Assembly (NCBI GenBank): GCA_949126835.1
Contig: OX421497.1
Location: 41,624,226 to 41,688,225, forward strand
DNA from: Anisus vortex
Lineage: Eukaryota; Mollusca; Gastropoda; Planorbidae
Reading direction: 5' to 3'
Length of the DNA stretch: 64,000 nucleotides
Part shown: positions 44,825 through 58,364 of the stretch, in pieces
How the letters are laid out: every line of letters begins with the position of its first letter
Position numbering within the stretch: the first letter of the stretch is position 1
Made by a program: the position numbers and the translations under genes
The notes under the pieces: model-generated
Databases searched by the model: none
Seen by the model: only the letters and a program-made list of their open reading frames with translations
What the model was told of the DNA's origin: nothing

Positions 44825-44851
44825 CATATTCCTTTTGAGATTTATATATAT
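43249..44851. repeat. Array unit A5
   Basis: About 7-8 minisatellite copies, including the odd GCAAATTAGCATTGCCC monomer. It shares AATGGTTGTTACCAAGGCGG with A6 only. CCAG expands to about 13 copies at its end. Confidence 0.9.
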
Positions 44852-46379
44852 ACAAACCGTTATGTGCCCGGTCCTCCGAACCGGCTAAAAGTTATGTTTA
44901 CATACACTCTAACTACTCAGGCAGTTATAATGAGATTGCCCGCATGACCTACGACACGAATTTAAACGTGAGGTAATTTTTTATTTGCCCGCTACAACAT
45001 GAATTACCCGTTAAAATCATTACTCATCACCCATTATAACAATTACAAAATTGCCCGCTATAAATTACGACTCAAATTAAAACATGAATATATTTTGTTC
45101 TATTCATTGATAAAGAACATTCGATAGTACTTTTATTTTTTTACGACAAACATTAAGTCGCAGACCTATGTTGTGTTGTTTTTGTTTATTTGCTATTTAT
45201 TTATTTATTGTTGCTTTGGAAGCAAACTTAGAATTAAATTTTCTATTCAACATGTAAAACAATAACAAATGAAACCCATATGAAATAATGTTTATAAAAC
45301 GTATACGACACGAATTAAAACTTTAAAAAGTTAGTTCCGGCAATTTGAACATTGCCCGGCAAATTAGCATTGCCCGGTTATATAAACATTGCCCGGTAAT
45401 TTAAACATTGCCCGGTAATTTAAACATTGCCCGGTAATTTAAACATTGCCCGGTATTATAAACATTGCCCAGTAATTTAAACATTGCCCGGTAATTTAAA
45501 CAATGGTTGTTACCAAGGCGGTAAGCCTAAAGGTGCCCAGTTCTCGGAACTGGATAAAATAACCCATGGAGTTATAAGCAATAGTCTTAAGCGGGGATAA
45601 AGTATTTTCCGATAACTTAAACCATTTAAATATTGCATTCTACAAATTACGACGCAAATTAAAACAAAATTGTGTTCCCTTCTTAAACGCATAATTACGC
45701 AAAATTTGATGACGCCATATAATTATAAGCTTAAATATAGAGTGTAACCAGGACCACTGCGTTTAAATAAGCTTAGTAATGCGTCGGTATTACTTCCCGA
45801 AACAGAAAAAAAATGCTAAATCTATTTGCTTTGTCCTATGTTTGTAAAGTTTTAAATTATTAATTAGCTTTAAGTCATGTATTCACAGTGTAAAGTATTA
45901 AAGTAGTGATAGATTAAGAAAATCAACTACAGTATTGGTAGTGTAAAGAATTTATGTTGTTTACGGCACGTAGACAATTTAAACATGAAGAAAATTTGTT
46001 CCCGTCATTGAGTTGAGATAATAAAATCCATGCACATAGTTTGATGACGTCAATTTAAACATGAATGAAAAATGTCCCTTCATTGCTATAAAATCCATGC
46101 GCAAAGATTGATGACGTCATAAAAATAATCTCAGCGCATCCTTTTTTTTTCTAACTTTGTGACGAAAAACTAAAAAAAATTGTACTGGCAAAGACAATGT
46201 GAATCAAAAGTTGTGTTTTTTTCGCGTTTTTTGACCAAACTGACCACTGCGGTCATTTTAATTTTTTTAAAACCTTGACAGTGTTCACCGCCGTAACGCA
46301 AAGAATATTAGTAGCAAATTTCACGTTTTTATGTCCAGTATTTAAAAAGATTATACGGTATGTACATACCCAGCCAGTT

Positions 46380-46436
<57 letters not shown>

Positions 46437-46463
46437 CATATTCCTTTTGAGATTTATATATAT
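44852..46463. repeat. Array unit A6
   Basis: Almost identical to A5 (same odd monomer, same TTGTTACCAAGGCGG, same AATATTAGTAGC change). About 16 CCAG copies, the most in the array. Confidence 0.9.
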
Positions 46464-48469
46464 ACAAACCGTTATGTGCCCGGTCCTCCGAACCGGCTAA
46501 AAGTTATGTTTACATACACTCTAACTACTCAGGCAGTTATAATGAGATTGCCCGCATGACCTACGACACGAATTTAAACGTGAGGTAATTTTTTATTTGC
46601 CCGCTACAACATGAATTACCCGTTAAAATCATTACTCATCACCCATTATAACAATTACAAAATTGTCCGCTATAAATTACGACGCAAATTAAAACATGAA
46701 TATATTTTGTTCTATTCATTGATTAAGAACATTCGACAGTACTTTTTTTTTTTAATGATTGTTTGATATATTTTTTTTACGACAAACATTAAGTCGCAGA
46801 CCTATGTTGTGTTGTATTTGTTTATTTGCTATTTATTTATTTATTGTTGCTTTGGATTCAAACTTAGAATTAAATTTTCTATTCAACATGTAAAACAATA
46901 ACAAATGAAACCCTTATGAAATAATGTTTATAAAACGTATACGACACGAATTAAAACTTTAAAAATTTAGTTCCGGCAATTTGAAAATTGCCCGGCAAAT
47001 TAAACATTGCCCGGTAATTTAAACATTGCCCGGTAATTTAAACATTGCCCGGTATTATAAACATTGCCCGGTATTATAAACATTGCCCGGTAATTTAAAC
47101 ATTGCCCGGTAATTTAAACATTGCCCGGTAATTTAAACATTGCCCGGTATTATAAACATTGCCCGGTATTATAAACATTGCCCGGTAATTTTAACATTGC
47201 TCGGTAATTTAAACATTGCCCGGTATTATAAACATTGCCCGGTATTATAAACATTGCCCGGTAATTTAAACATTGCCCGGTAATTTAAACATTGCCCGGT
47301 ATTATAAACATTGCCCGGTATTATAAACATTGCCCGGTAATTTAAACATTGCCCGGTAATTTAAACATTGTCCGGTATTATAAACATTGCCCGGTAATTT
47401 AAACATTGCCCGGTAATTTAAACATTGCCTGGTATTATAAACATTGCCCGGTAATTTAAACATTGCCCGGTAATTAAAACAATGGCCGTTACCAAGGCGA
47501 TAAGCCTAAAGGTGCCCAGTTCTTGGAACTGGATAAAATAACCCATGGAGTTATAAGCAATTGTCTTAAGCGGGGATAAAGTATTTTCCGGTAACTTAAT
47601 TTTTTTACTTAAACCATTTAAATATTGCATTCTACAAATTAAGACGCAAATTAAAACAAAATTTTGTTCCCTTCTTAAACGCATAAATACGCAAAATTTG
47701 ATGACGCCATATAATTATAAGCTTAAATATAGAGTGTAACCAGGACCACTGCGTTTAAATAAGCTTAGTAAGGCGTCGGTATTACTTCCGAAAACAGAAA
47801 AAAAATGCTAAATCTATTTGCTTTGTCCTATGTTTGTAAAGTTTTAAATTATTAATTAGCTTTAAGTCATGTATTCATAGTGTAAAGTATCAAAGTAGTG
47901 ATAGATTAAGAAAATCAGCTACAGTATTGGTAGTGTAAAGAATTTATGTTGTTTACGGCACGTAGACAATTTAAACATGAAAAAAAATTTGTTCCCGTCA
48001 TTGAGTTGAGATAATAAAATCCATGCACATAGTTTGATGACGTCAATTTAAACATGAATGAAAAATGTCCCTTCATTGCTATAAAATCCATGCGCAAAGA
48101 TTGATGACGTCATACAAATAATCTCAGCGCATCCTTTTTTTTTCTAACTTTGTGACGAAAAACTATAAAAAGTTGTACTGGCAAAGACAATGTGAATCAA
48201 AAGTTGTGTTTTTTTCACGTTTTTTGACCAAACTGACCACTGCGGTCATTTTAATTTTTTTAAAACCTTGACAGTGTTCACCGCCGTAACGCAAAGAATA
48301 TTTGTAGCAAATTTCACGTTTTTATGTCCAGTATTTAAAAAGATTATGCGGTATGTACATACCCAGCCAGCCAGCCAGCCAGCCAGCCACATACATACAT
48401 ACATATTCCTTTTGAGATTTATATATATATATGATATTTATATGATATGATATGATATGATATGATATA
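46464..48469. repeat. Array unit A7 (longest minisatellite)
   Basis: About 26 minisatellite copies (46986-47478) in a 4-monomer higher-order pattern. It ends with about six CCAG, then a GATAT microsatellite (48432-48468) that leads directly into a truncated B unit. Confidence 0.9.
46986..47478. repeat. 19-bp minisatellite (ATTGCCCGG + TAATTTAAAC or TATTATAAAC)
   Basis: This is the longest of the copies found in every A unit. Two monomer variants, a (AATTTAAAC) and b (ATTATAAAC), are mostly arranged as aabb, so a 76-bp higher-order unit overlies the 19-bp period. Copy number in other A units ranges from 2 (A8, truncated) through 7-8 to 16-17. Confidence 0.9.
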
Positions 48470-49660
48470 CAATATATATAGGGCCTACATTATCTTTCAT
48501 TATAGGCTTACTTTTATATAAATTTGACTTTATTACCCATTTTGTTTTGAACATTATATGATTAGGCCAATATGATGTAAAAATATTTATTACCCGGTAC
48601 TGATTTGAAAAAAAAATGGCTTAGACGTAGCTCGGTACCGGTAACTAAATTGCTGCGGCTACCGGTACATAAATATATATACTTTTTAAACCAAAATAAA
48701 CTTTTAAAATTATGAAGGGAAATAGGCATATAATTCATAATGAGTTAATATGAGGTTGTTTATGCTGTTGTTTATCCTTTATGGAGTCAGGAAAGCCATG
48801 CAGTTTGACATGCTCTTTTTTACGATAATCAGTCGTTTTCGCATCATTGTTGTAGTTTATTACACAACCGTTTATGCACATTTTGCCTGAAATATTAGCT
48901 TTGGGTGTTCGAACTTGTAGATTTGAAGAAAAGGCCGTTGTAGGCTAAATAAGCATAAATATAGTGTAACCAAGACCGCTGCGTTTAAATAGGCTTAGTA
49001 TGGCGTCGGTATTACTGCCCAAAACAGAAATAAAATGCGATTGCGCATTATGTTTTATACCTATTCTGTGGACATATACAACACGAATAAAAACGTGAAG
49101 GAATTTTGTATTTGCCAGATACAACGTAAGATACCCATTAAAACCATTAATCATTACCCATTATAACAATTTTAAAATATCCCGCTATAAATTACGACGC
49201 TAATTAAAACGTGAATTTATTTTGTTCTATTCATTCATAAAGTACATTAGCAAAGGTTGAAGCAAAGTTTATTTTAAATGAATACGCAAAATTTGATGAC
49301 GTCATAACGAAAAGCCGGCTAGCTATCTCCGCGCAAACTTTGATGACGTCATCCTGAAAAAAATCTCAACGCCATCCTTTTTTTTATTTTCTTAGCGCGA
49401 TCGATCGAAAAACTATAAAAAGTTGGAACGGCAAATTCAACATGAACCCAAAATATGTCGTTTTATTCGCGTTTTTTGACCAAACTGACCACTGCGGTCA
49501 TTTAAATTTTTTTTAAACCTTGACAGTGTTCACCGCCGTAACGCAAAGAATATTTGTAGCAAATTTCACGTTTTTATGTCCAGTATTTAAAAAGATTATG
49601 CGGTATGTACATACCCAGCCAGCCAGCCACATACATATTCCTTTTGCGATTTATATATAT
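48470..49660. repeat. Array unit B2, 5'-truncated
   Basis: It begins at the internal ACAATATATATAGGGCCTAC of type B, so the hairpin, T tract and first about 850 bp are missing. The remainder is a normal B unit with TAGCGCGATCGATCG. Confidence 0.9.
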
Positions 49661-51726
49661 ACAAGCCGATATGTGCCCGATTCTTCGAACGGGCTTTTTT
49701 TTAGAATATGCTTGACACATTATAGTTTTTTCGTTTTGTTTTTGCAACATACATAAAGTAGTATGTTTTTTTTTTGTGGTCAGTATTTTTTAAATTTATT
49801 TTTGTTTTGCACACTTTATTATACACCAATTCAATATACAACTAAAAAAGGAAAAACAAATAATAATAATTTTTTTTATTTCTTGCTCAAAGTATGACCG
49901 CTATGATCGAATTTTGTGAGTTTATTGGGTAATTAAACTCTTTCTGTAAAACAAAACTCACATGTCTTTTAAAAAGTACTGTTAATTCGAAAATGATTGT
50001 TTGATATATTTTTTTGCTACAACATTAGTCGTAGATCAATATTTATTTATTTATTTTTTTTTATTTTTTTTTGTTGGTGTTATTTGCTATTTAATTATTG
50101 TTGCTTTGGAAGCAAACTTAGAATTAAATTTTAAATTTAACAGGAAAAACAATAACAACTGAAACCGATATGAATCATAGTTTATACAACGTATACGACA
50201 TGAATTAAAACTTTAAAAAGTTGGTCCGGCAAATTTAAACATTGCCCGGCAATATAAAAATTTCCCGCTACATAGTTTATAAGACAATACGATACAAATT
50301 AAAACTTTAAAACGTTGAGCTCGGCAATTTAAACATTGCCTGGCAATTGAAAAATTTCCCGCTACAAAGTTTATAAGACGTATACACAGGATAGGTATAG
50401 AACAGAATGCACAATCCCTATATACGCAGTCACTAAAAGTTACCATTTTCCGCAATGCAGCGGTCTCTAGAGACGCTACTATAGTAAAATGAGAAAGGAT
50501 ATCTACGTCTGCCATAAATATATACAATATATATAGGGCCTACATTATCTTTCATTATATGCTTACTTTTATATAAATTTGACTTAATTACCCATTTTGT
50601 TTTGAACATTATATGATTAGGCCAATATGATGTAAAAATATTAATTACCCGGTACTGATTTGAACAAAAAATGTCTTAGACGTAGCTCGGTACCGGTAAC
50701 TAAATTGCTACGGCTACCGGTACATAAATATATATACTTTTTAAACCAAAATAAACTTTTAAAATTATGAAGGGAAATAGGCATATAATTCATAATGAGT
50801 TAATATGAGGTTGTTTATGCTGTTGTTTATCCTTTATGGAGTCAGGAAAGCCATGCAGTTTGACATGCTCTTTTTTTCGATAATCAGTCGTTTTCGTTTT
50901 CATTGTTGTAGTTTATTACACAACCGTTCATGCACATTTTGCCTGAAATATTAGCTTTGGGTGTTCGAACTTGTAGATTTGAAGAAAAGGACGTTGTAGG
51001 CTAAATAAGCATAAATATAGAGTGTAACCAGGACCGCTGCGTTTAAATAAGCTTAGTATGGCGTCGGTATTATTGCCCAAAACAGAAATAAAATGCGATT
51101 GCGCATTCTGTTTTATACCTATTCTGTGGACATATACAACACGAATAAAAACGTGAAGGAATTTTTTATTTGCCAGATACAACGTAAGATACCCATTAAA
51201 ACCATTAATCATTACCCATTATAACAATTTAAAAATATCCCGCTATAAATTACGACGCAAATTAAAACGTGAATATATTTTGTTCTATTCATTCATAAAG
51301 TACATTAGCAAAGGTTGAAGCGAAGTTAATTAAAATGAATACGCAAAATTAGATGACGCCATAAAAAAAGAAGACAACCAGCTATCCCTGTCAAACTTTG
51401 ATGACATCATCCTGAAAAAAATCTCAACGCCATCCTTTTTTTTATTTTCTTAGCGCGATCGATCGAAAAACTATAAAAAGTTGGAACGGCAATCTTAACA
51501 TGAACCCAAAATATGTCGTTTTATTCGCGTTTTTTTACCAAACTGACCACTGCGGTCATTTAAATCTTTTTAAAACCTTGACAGTGTTCACCGCCGTCAC
51601 GCAAAGAATATTTGTAGCAAATTTCACGTTTTTATGTCCAGTATTTAAAAAGATTATGCGGTATGTACATACCCAGCCAGCCAGCCAGCCAGCCAGCCAC
51701 ATATTCCTTTTGAGATTTATATATAT
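49661..51726. repeat. Array unit B3
   Basis: Complete. Hairpin at 49675-49694 (GCCCGATTC ttc GAACGGGC), directly followed by T8. Confidence 0.9.
49671..49702 (+). other. Type B hairpin followed by T8 (representative)
   Basis: GCCCGATTC (49675-49683), loop TTC, GAACGGGC (49687-49694): an 8-bp stem with one bulged A, then eight T. The same structure begins B1 (right arm mutated), B4, B5 and B6. It could be an RNA 3' stem-loop with a Pol III terminator or a transposon end structure. Confidence 0.6.
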
Positions 51727-53661
51727 ACAAGCCGTTATGTGCCCGATTCTTCGAACGGGCTTTTTTTTAGAATATGCTTGACACATTAAAGTTTTTTAGT
51801 TTTGTTTTTGCAACATACATAAAGTAGTATGTTTTTTTTTTTGTGGTCGGTATTTTTTTAATTTATTTTTGTTTTGCACACTTTATTATACACCAATTCA
51901 ATATACAACTAAAAAGGAAAAACAAATAATTTTTTTTTATTTCTTGCTCAAAGTATGACCACTATGATCGAATTTTGTGAGATAATTGGGTAATTAAACT
52001 CTTTCTGTAAAACAGAACTCACATGTCTTTTAAAAAGTACTGTTAATTCGAAAATGATTGTTTGATATATTTTTTTGCTACAACATTAGTCGTAGATCAA
52101 TATTTATTTATTTTTGCTTTTTTTTTTGTTTTTGTTGGTGTTATTTGCTATTTATTTATTGTTGCTTTGGTAGCAAACTTAGAATTAAATTTTAAATTCA
52201 ACAGGAAAAACAATAACAACTGAAACCGATATGAATCATAGTTTATACAACGTATACGACATGAATTAAAACTTTTAAAAGTTGGTCCTTCAAATTTAAA
52301 CATTGCCCGGCAATATAAAAATTTCCCGCTACATAGTTTATAAGACGTATACGATACAAATTAAAACTTTAAAACGTTGAGCTCGGCAATTTAAACATTG
52401 CCTGGCAATTGAAAAATTTCCCGCTACAAAGTTTATAAGACGTATACACAGAATAGGTATAGAACAGAATGCACAATCCCTATATACGCAGTCACTAAAA
52501 GTTACCATTTTCCGCAATGCAGCGGTCGCTAGAGACGCTACTATAGTAAAATGTGAAAGGATATCTACGTCTGCCATAAATATATACAATATATATAGGG
52601 CCTACATTATCTTTCATTATAGGCTTACTTTTATATAAATTTGACTTAATTACCCATTTTGTTTTGAACATTATATGATTAGGCCAATATGATGTAAAAA
52701 TATTTATTACCCGGTACTGATTTGAAAAAAAAATGGCTTAGACGTAGCTCGGTACCGGTAACTAAATTGCTACGGCTACCGGTACATAAATATATATACT
52801 TTTTAAACCAAAATAAACTTTTAAAATTATGAAGGGAAATAGGCATATAATTCATAATGAGTTAATATGAGGTTGTTTATGCTGTTGTTTATCCTTTATG
52901 GAATCAGGAAAGCCATGCAGTTTGACATGCTCTTTTTTACGATAATCAGTCGTTTTCGCATCATTGTTGTAGTTTATTACACAACCGTTTATGCACATTT
53001 TGCCTGAAATATTAGCTTTGGGTGTTCGAAATTGCGCATTCTGTTTTATACCTATTCTGTGGACATATACAACACGAATAAAAACGTGAAGGAATTTTTT
53101 ATTTGCCAGATACAACGTAAGATACCCATTAAAACCATTAATCATTACCCATTATAACAATTTAAAAATATCCCGCTATAAATTACGACGCAAACTAAAA
53201 CGTGAATATATTTTGTTCTATTCATTCATAAAGTACATTAGCAAAGGTTGAAGCGAAGTTAATTAAAATGAATACGCAAAATTCGATGACGCCATAAAAA
53301 AAAAAGACAACCAGCTATCTCTGCGCAAACTTTGATGACGTCATCCTGAAAAAAATCTCAACGCCATCCTTTTTTTAATTTTTTTTAGCGCGATCGATCA
53401 AAAAACTATAAATAGTTGGAACGGCAAATTCAACATGAACCCAAAATATGTCGTTTTATTCGCGTTTTTTGACCAAACTGACCACTGCGGTCATTTTAAT
53501 TTTTTTAAAACCTTGACAGTGTTCACCGCCGTAACGCAAAGAATATTTGTAGCAAATTTCACGTTTTTATGTCCAGTATTTAAAAAGATTATGCGGTATG
53601 TACATACCCAGCCAGCCAGCCAGCCACCCACATACATATTCCTTTTGAGATTTATATATAT
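51727..53661. repeat. Array unit B4, internal deletion of about 130 bp
   Basis: Lacks the TGTAACCAGGACC/AAGCTTAGTA block: GGGTGTTCGAA joins directly to ATTGCGCATTCTG near 53030. Otherwise like B3. Confidence 0.9.
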
Positions 53662-55706
53662 ACAAGCCGTTATGTGCCCGATTCTTCGAACGGGCTTTTT
53701 TTAAGAATATGCTTGACACATTATAGTTTTTTAGTTTTGTTTTTGCAACATACATAAAGTAGTATTTTTTTTTTTGTGGTCAGTATTTTTTTAATTTATT
53801 TTTGTTTTGCACACTTTATTATACACCAATTCAATATACAACTAAAAAGGAAAAACAAATAATAATTTTTTTTTTTATTTCTTGCTCAAAGTATGACCAC
53901 TATGATCGAATTTTGTGAGTTTATTGGGTAATTAAACTCTTTCTGTAAAACAGAACTCACATGTCTTTTAAAAAGTTTTGTTAATTCGAAAATGATTGTT
54001 TGATATATTTTTTTGCTACAACATTAGTCGTAGATCAATATTATTTTTTTTTGTTTTTGTTGGTGTTATTTGCTATTTATTTATTGTTGCTTTGGAAGCA
54101 AACTTAGAATTAATTTTTAAATTCAACAGGAAAAACAATAACAACTGAAACCGATATGAATCATAGTTAATGATAGTTTATACAACGTATACGACATGAA
54201 TTAAAACTTTAAAAAGTTGGTCCGGCAAATTTAAACATTGCCCGGCAATATAAAAATTTCCCGCTACATAGTTTATAAGACGTATACGATACAAATTAAA
54301 ACTTTAAAACGTTGAGCTCGGCAATTTAAACATTGCCTGGCAATTGAACGATTTCCCGCTACAAAGTTTATAAGACGTATACACAGAATAGGTATAGAAC
54401 AGAATGCACAATCCCTATATACGCACTCACTTAAAGTTACCATTTTCCGCAATGCAGCGGTCGCTAGAGACGCTACTATAGTAAAATGAGAAATGATATC
54501 TACGTCTGCCATAAATATATACAATATATATAGGGCCTACATTATCTCTCATTATAGGCTTACTTTTATATAAATTTGACTTAATTACCCATTTTGTTTT
54601 GAACATTATATGATTAAGCCAATATGATGTAAAAATATTTATTACCCGGTACTGATTTGAAAAAAAAAAGGCTTAGACGTAGCTCGGTACCGGTAACTAA
54701 ATTGCTGCGGCTACCGGTACATAAATATATATACTTTTTAAACCAAAATAAACTTTTAAAATTATGAAGGGAAATAGGCATATAATTCATAATGAGTTAA
54801 TATGAGGTTGTTTATGTTGTTGTTTATCCTTTATGGAGTCAGGAAAGCCATGCAGTTTGACATGCTCTTTTTTACGATAGTTTTTTACACAACCGTTTAT
54901 GCACATTTTCCTGAAATATTAGCTTTGGGTGTTCGAACTTGTAGATTTGAAGAAAAGGACGTTGTAGGCTAAATAAGCATAAATATAGAGTGTAACCAGG
55001 ACCGCTGCGTTTAAATAAGCTTAGTACGGCGTCGGTATTACTGCTCAAAACAGAAATATAATGCGATTGCGCATTCTGTTTTATACCTATTCTGTGGACA
55101 TATACAACACGAATAAAAACGTGAAGGAATTTTTTATTTGCCAGATACAACGTAAGATACCCATTAAAACCATTAATCATTACCCATTATAACAATTTAA
55201 AAATATCCCGCTATAAATTACGACGCGAATTAAAACGTGAATATATTTTGTTCTATTCATTCATAAAGTACATTAGCAAAGGTTAAAGCGAAGTTAATTA
55301 AAATGAATACGCAAAATTCGATGACGCCATAAAAAAAAGACAACCAGCTATCCCTGCGCAAACTTTGATGACGTCATCCTGAAAAAAATCTCAACGCCAT
55401 CCTTTTTTTTATTTTTTTAGCGCGATCGATCGAAAAACTATAAAAAGTTGGAACGGCAATTTTAACATGAACCCAAAATATGTCGTTTTAATCGCGTTTT
55501 TTGACCAAACTGACCACTGCGGTCATTTAAATTTTGTTAAAACCTTGACAGTGTTCACCGCCGTAACGCAAAGAATATTTGTAGCAAATTTCACGTTTTT
55601 ATGTCCAGTATTTAAAAAGATTATGCGGTATGTACATACCCAGCCAGCCAGCCAGCCAGCCACATATTCCTTTTGAGATTTATATATATGATATGATATG
55701 ATATGA
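53662..55706. repeat. Array unit B5
   Basis: Complete except for a roughly 30-base loss near 54880 (TTTTACGATAGTTTTTTACAC). It ends in a GATAT tract that leads into a truncated A unit. Confidence 0.9.
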
Positions 55707-56642
55707 TAAACATTGCCCAGTAATTTAAACATTGCCCGGTAATTTAAACAATGGCCGTTACCAAGGCGATAAGCCTAAAGGTGCCCAGTTCTCGGAACTG
55801 TATAAAATAACCCATGGAGTTATAAGCAATAGTCTTTTCCGGTAACTTAAACCATTTAAATATTGCATTCTACAAATTACGACGCAAATTAAAACAAAAT
55901 TTGGTTCCCTTCTTAAACGCATAAATACGCAAAATTTGATGACGCCATATAATTATAAGCTTAAATATAGAGTGTAAGCAGGACCACTGCGTTTAAATAA
56001 GCTTAGTAATGCGTCGGTATTACTTCCCGAAACAGAAAAAAATGCTAAATCTATTTGCTTTGTCCTATGTTTGTAAAGTTTTAAATTATTAATTAGCTTT
56101 AAGTCATGTATTCACAGTGTAAAGTATTAAAGTAGTGATAGATTAAGAAAATCAACTACAGTATTGGTAGTGTAAAGAATTTATGTTGTTTACGGCACGT
56201 AGGCAATTTAAACATGAAGAAAATTTGTTCCCATCATTGAGATAAAAATCCATGCACATAGTTTGATGACGTCAATTTAAACATGAATGAAAAATGTCCC
56301 TTCATCGCTAAAAAATCCATGCGCAAAGATTGATGACGTCATAAAAATAATCTCAGCGCATCCTTTTTTTTCTAACTTTGTGACGAAAAACTATAAAAAG
56401 TTGTACTGGCAAAGACAATGTGAATCAAAAGTTGTGTTTTTTTCGCGTTTTTTGACCAAACTGACCACTGCGGTCATTTAAATTTTTTTTAAACCTTGAC
56501 AGTGTTCACCGCCGTAACGCAAAGAATATTTGTAGCAAATTTCACGTTTTTATGTCCAGTATTTAAAAAGATTATGCGGTATGTACATACCCACATACAT
56601 ACATACATATTCCTTTTGAGATTTATATATATATATGATATG
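55707..56642. repeat. Array unit A8, 5'-truncated
   Basis: It begins inside the minisatellite (AAACATTGCCCAG), keeping two monomers and hairpin 2 (right arm mutated to GAACTGT). It has no CCAG at all; CATACC runs straight into CACATACATAC. Confidence 0.9.
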
Positions 56643-58294
56643 ACAAGCCGTTATGTGCCCGGTCCTCCGAACCGGCTAAAAGTTATGTTTACATACACTC
56701 TAACTACTCAGGCAGTTATAATGAGATTGCCCGCATGACCTACGACACGAATTTAAACGTGAGGTAATTTTTTATTTGCCCGCTACAACATGAATTACCC
56801 GTTAAAATCATTACTCATCACCCATTATAACAATTACAAAATTGCCCGCTATAAATTACGACGCAAATTAAAACATGAATATATTTTGTTCTATTCATTG
56901 ATAAAGAACATTCGACAGTACTTTTTTTTTTTTTTTTATGATTGTTTGATATATTTTTTTACGACAAACATTAAGTCGCAGACCTATGTTGTGTTGTTTT
57001 TGTTTATTTGCTATTTATTTATTTATTGTTGCTTTGGAAGCAAACTTAGAATTAAATTTTCTATTCAACATGTAAAACAATAACAAATGAAACCCATATG
57101 AAATAATGTTTATAAAACGTATACGACACGAATTAAAACTTTAAAAAAATAGTTCCGGCAATTCGAACATTGCCCGGCAAATTAAACATTGCCCGCTAAT
57201 ATAAACATTGCCCGGTAATTTAAACATTGCCCGGTAATTTAAACATTGCCCGGTAATTTAAACATTGCCCGGTAATTTAAACATTGCCCGGTAATTTAAA
57301 CATTACCCGGTAATTCAAACATTGCCCGGTATTATAAACATTGCCCGGTAATTTAAACATTGCCCGGTAATTTAAACATTGCCCGGTAATTTAAACATTG
57401 CCCGGTAATTTAAACATTGCCCGGTAATTTAAACATTGCCCGGTAATTTAAACATTGCCCGGTAATTTAAACAATGGCCGTTACCAAGGCGATAAGCCTA
57501 AAGGTGCCCAGTTCTCGGAACTGGATAAAATAACCCATGGAGTTATAAACAATAGTCTTCCATTTAAATATTGCATTCTACAAATTACGACGCAAATTAA
57601 AACAACTTCTTAAACGCATAAATACGCAAAATTTGATGACGCCATATAATTATAAGCTTAAATATAGAGTGTAACCAGGACCACTGCGTTTAAATATGCT
57701 TAATAAGGCGTCGGTATTACTTCCCGAAACAGAAAAAAAAATACTATATCTATTTGCTTTGTTCTATGTTTGTAAAGTTTTAAATTATTAATTAGCTTTA
57801 AGTCATGTATTCACAGTGTAAAGTATTAAAGTAGTGATAGATTAAGAAAATCAACTACAGTATTGGTAGTGTAAAGAATTTATGTTGTTTACGGCACGTA
57901 GACAATTTAAACATGAAGAAAATTTGTTCCCGTCATTGAGTTGAGATAAAAATCCATGCACATAGTTTGATGACGTCAATTTAAACATGAATGAAAAATG
58001 TCCCTTCATTGCTATAAAATCCATGCGCAAAGATTGATGACGTCATAAAAATAATCTCAGCGCATCCTTTTTTTTCTAACCTTGTGACGAAAAACTATAA
58101 AAAGTTGTACTGGCAAAGACAATGTGAATCAAAAGTTGTGTTTTATTTGCGTTTTTTGACCAAACTGACCACTGCGGTCATTTTAATTTTTTTTAAACCT
58201 TGACAGTGTTCACCGCCGTAACGCAAAGAATATTTGTAGCAAATTTCACGTTTTTATGTCCAGTATTTAAAAAGATTATGCGGTATGTACATAC

Positions 58295-58325
<31 letters not shown>

Positions 58326-58364
58326 CATACATACATACATATTCCTTTTGAGATTTATATATAT
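56643..58364. repeat. Array unit A9
   Basis: About 16 minisatellite copies, nearly all of one variant (AATTTAAAC), unlike the mixed arrays of A3, A7, A10 and A11. A 40-base loss after hairpin 2 removes TAAGCGGGGATAAAG. Confidence 0.9.

Noticed and set aside
46986..47478. Direct repeats resembling a CRISPR array
   Set aside because: The 19-bp monomers abut with no unique spacers, in an evidently eukaryotic context; it is a minisatellite.
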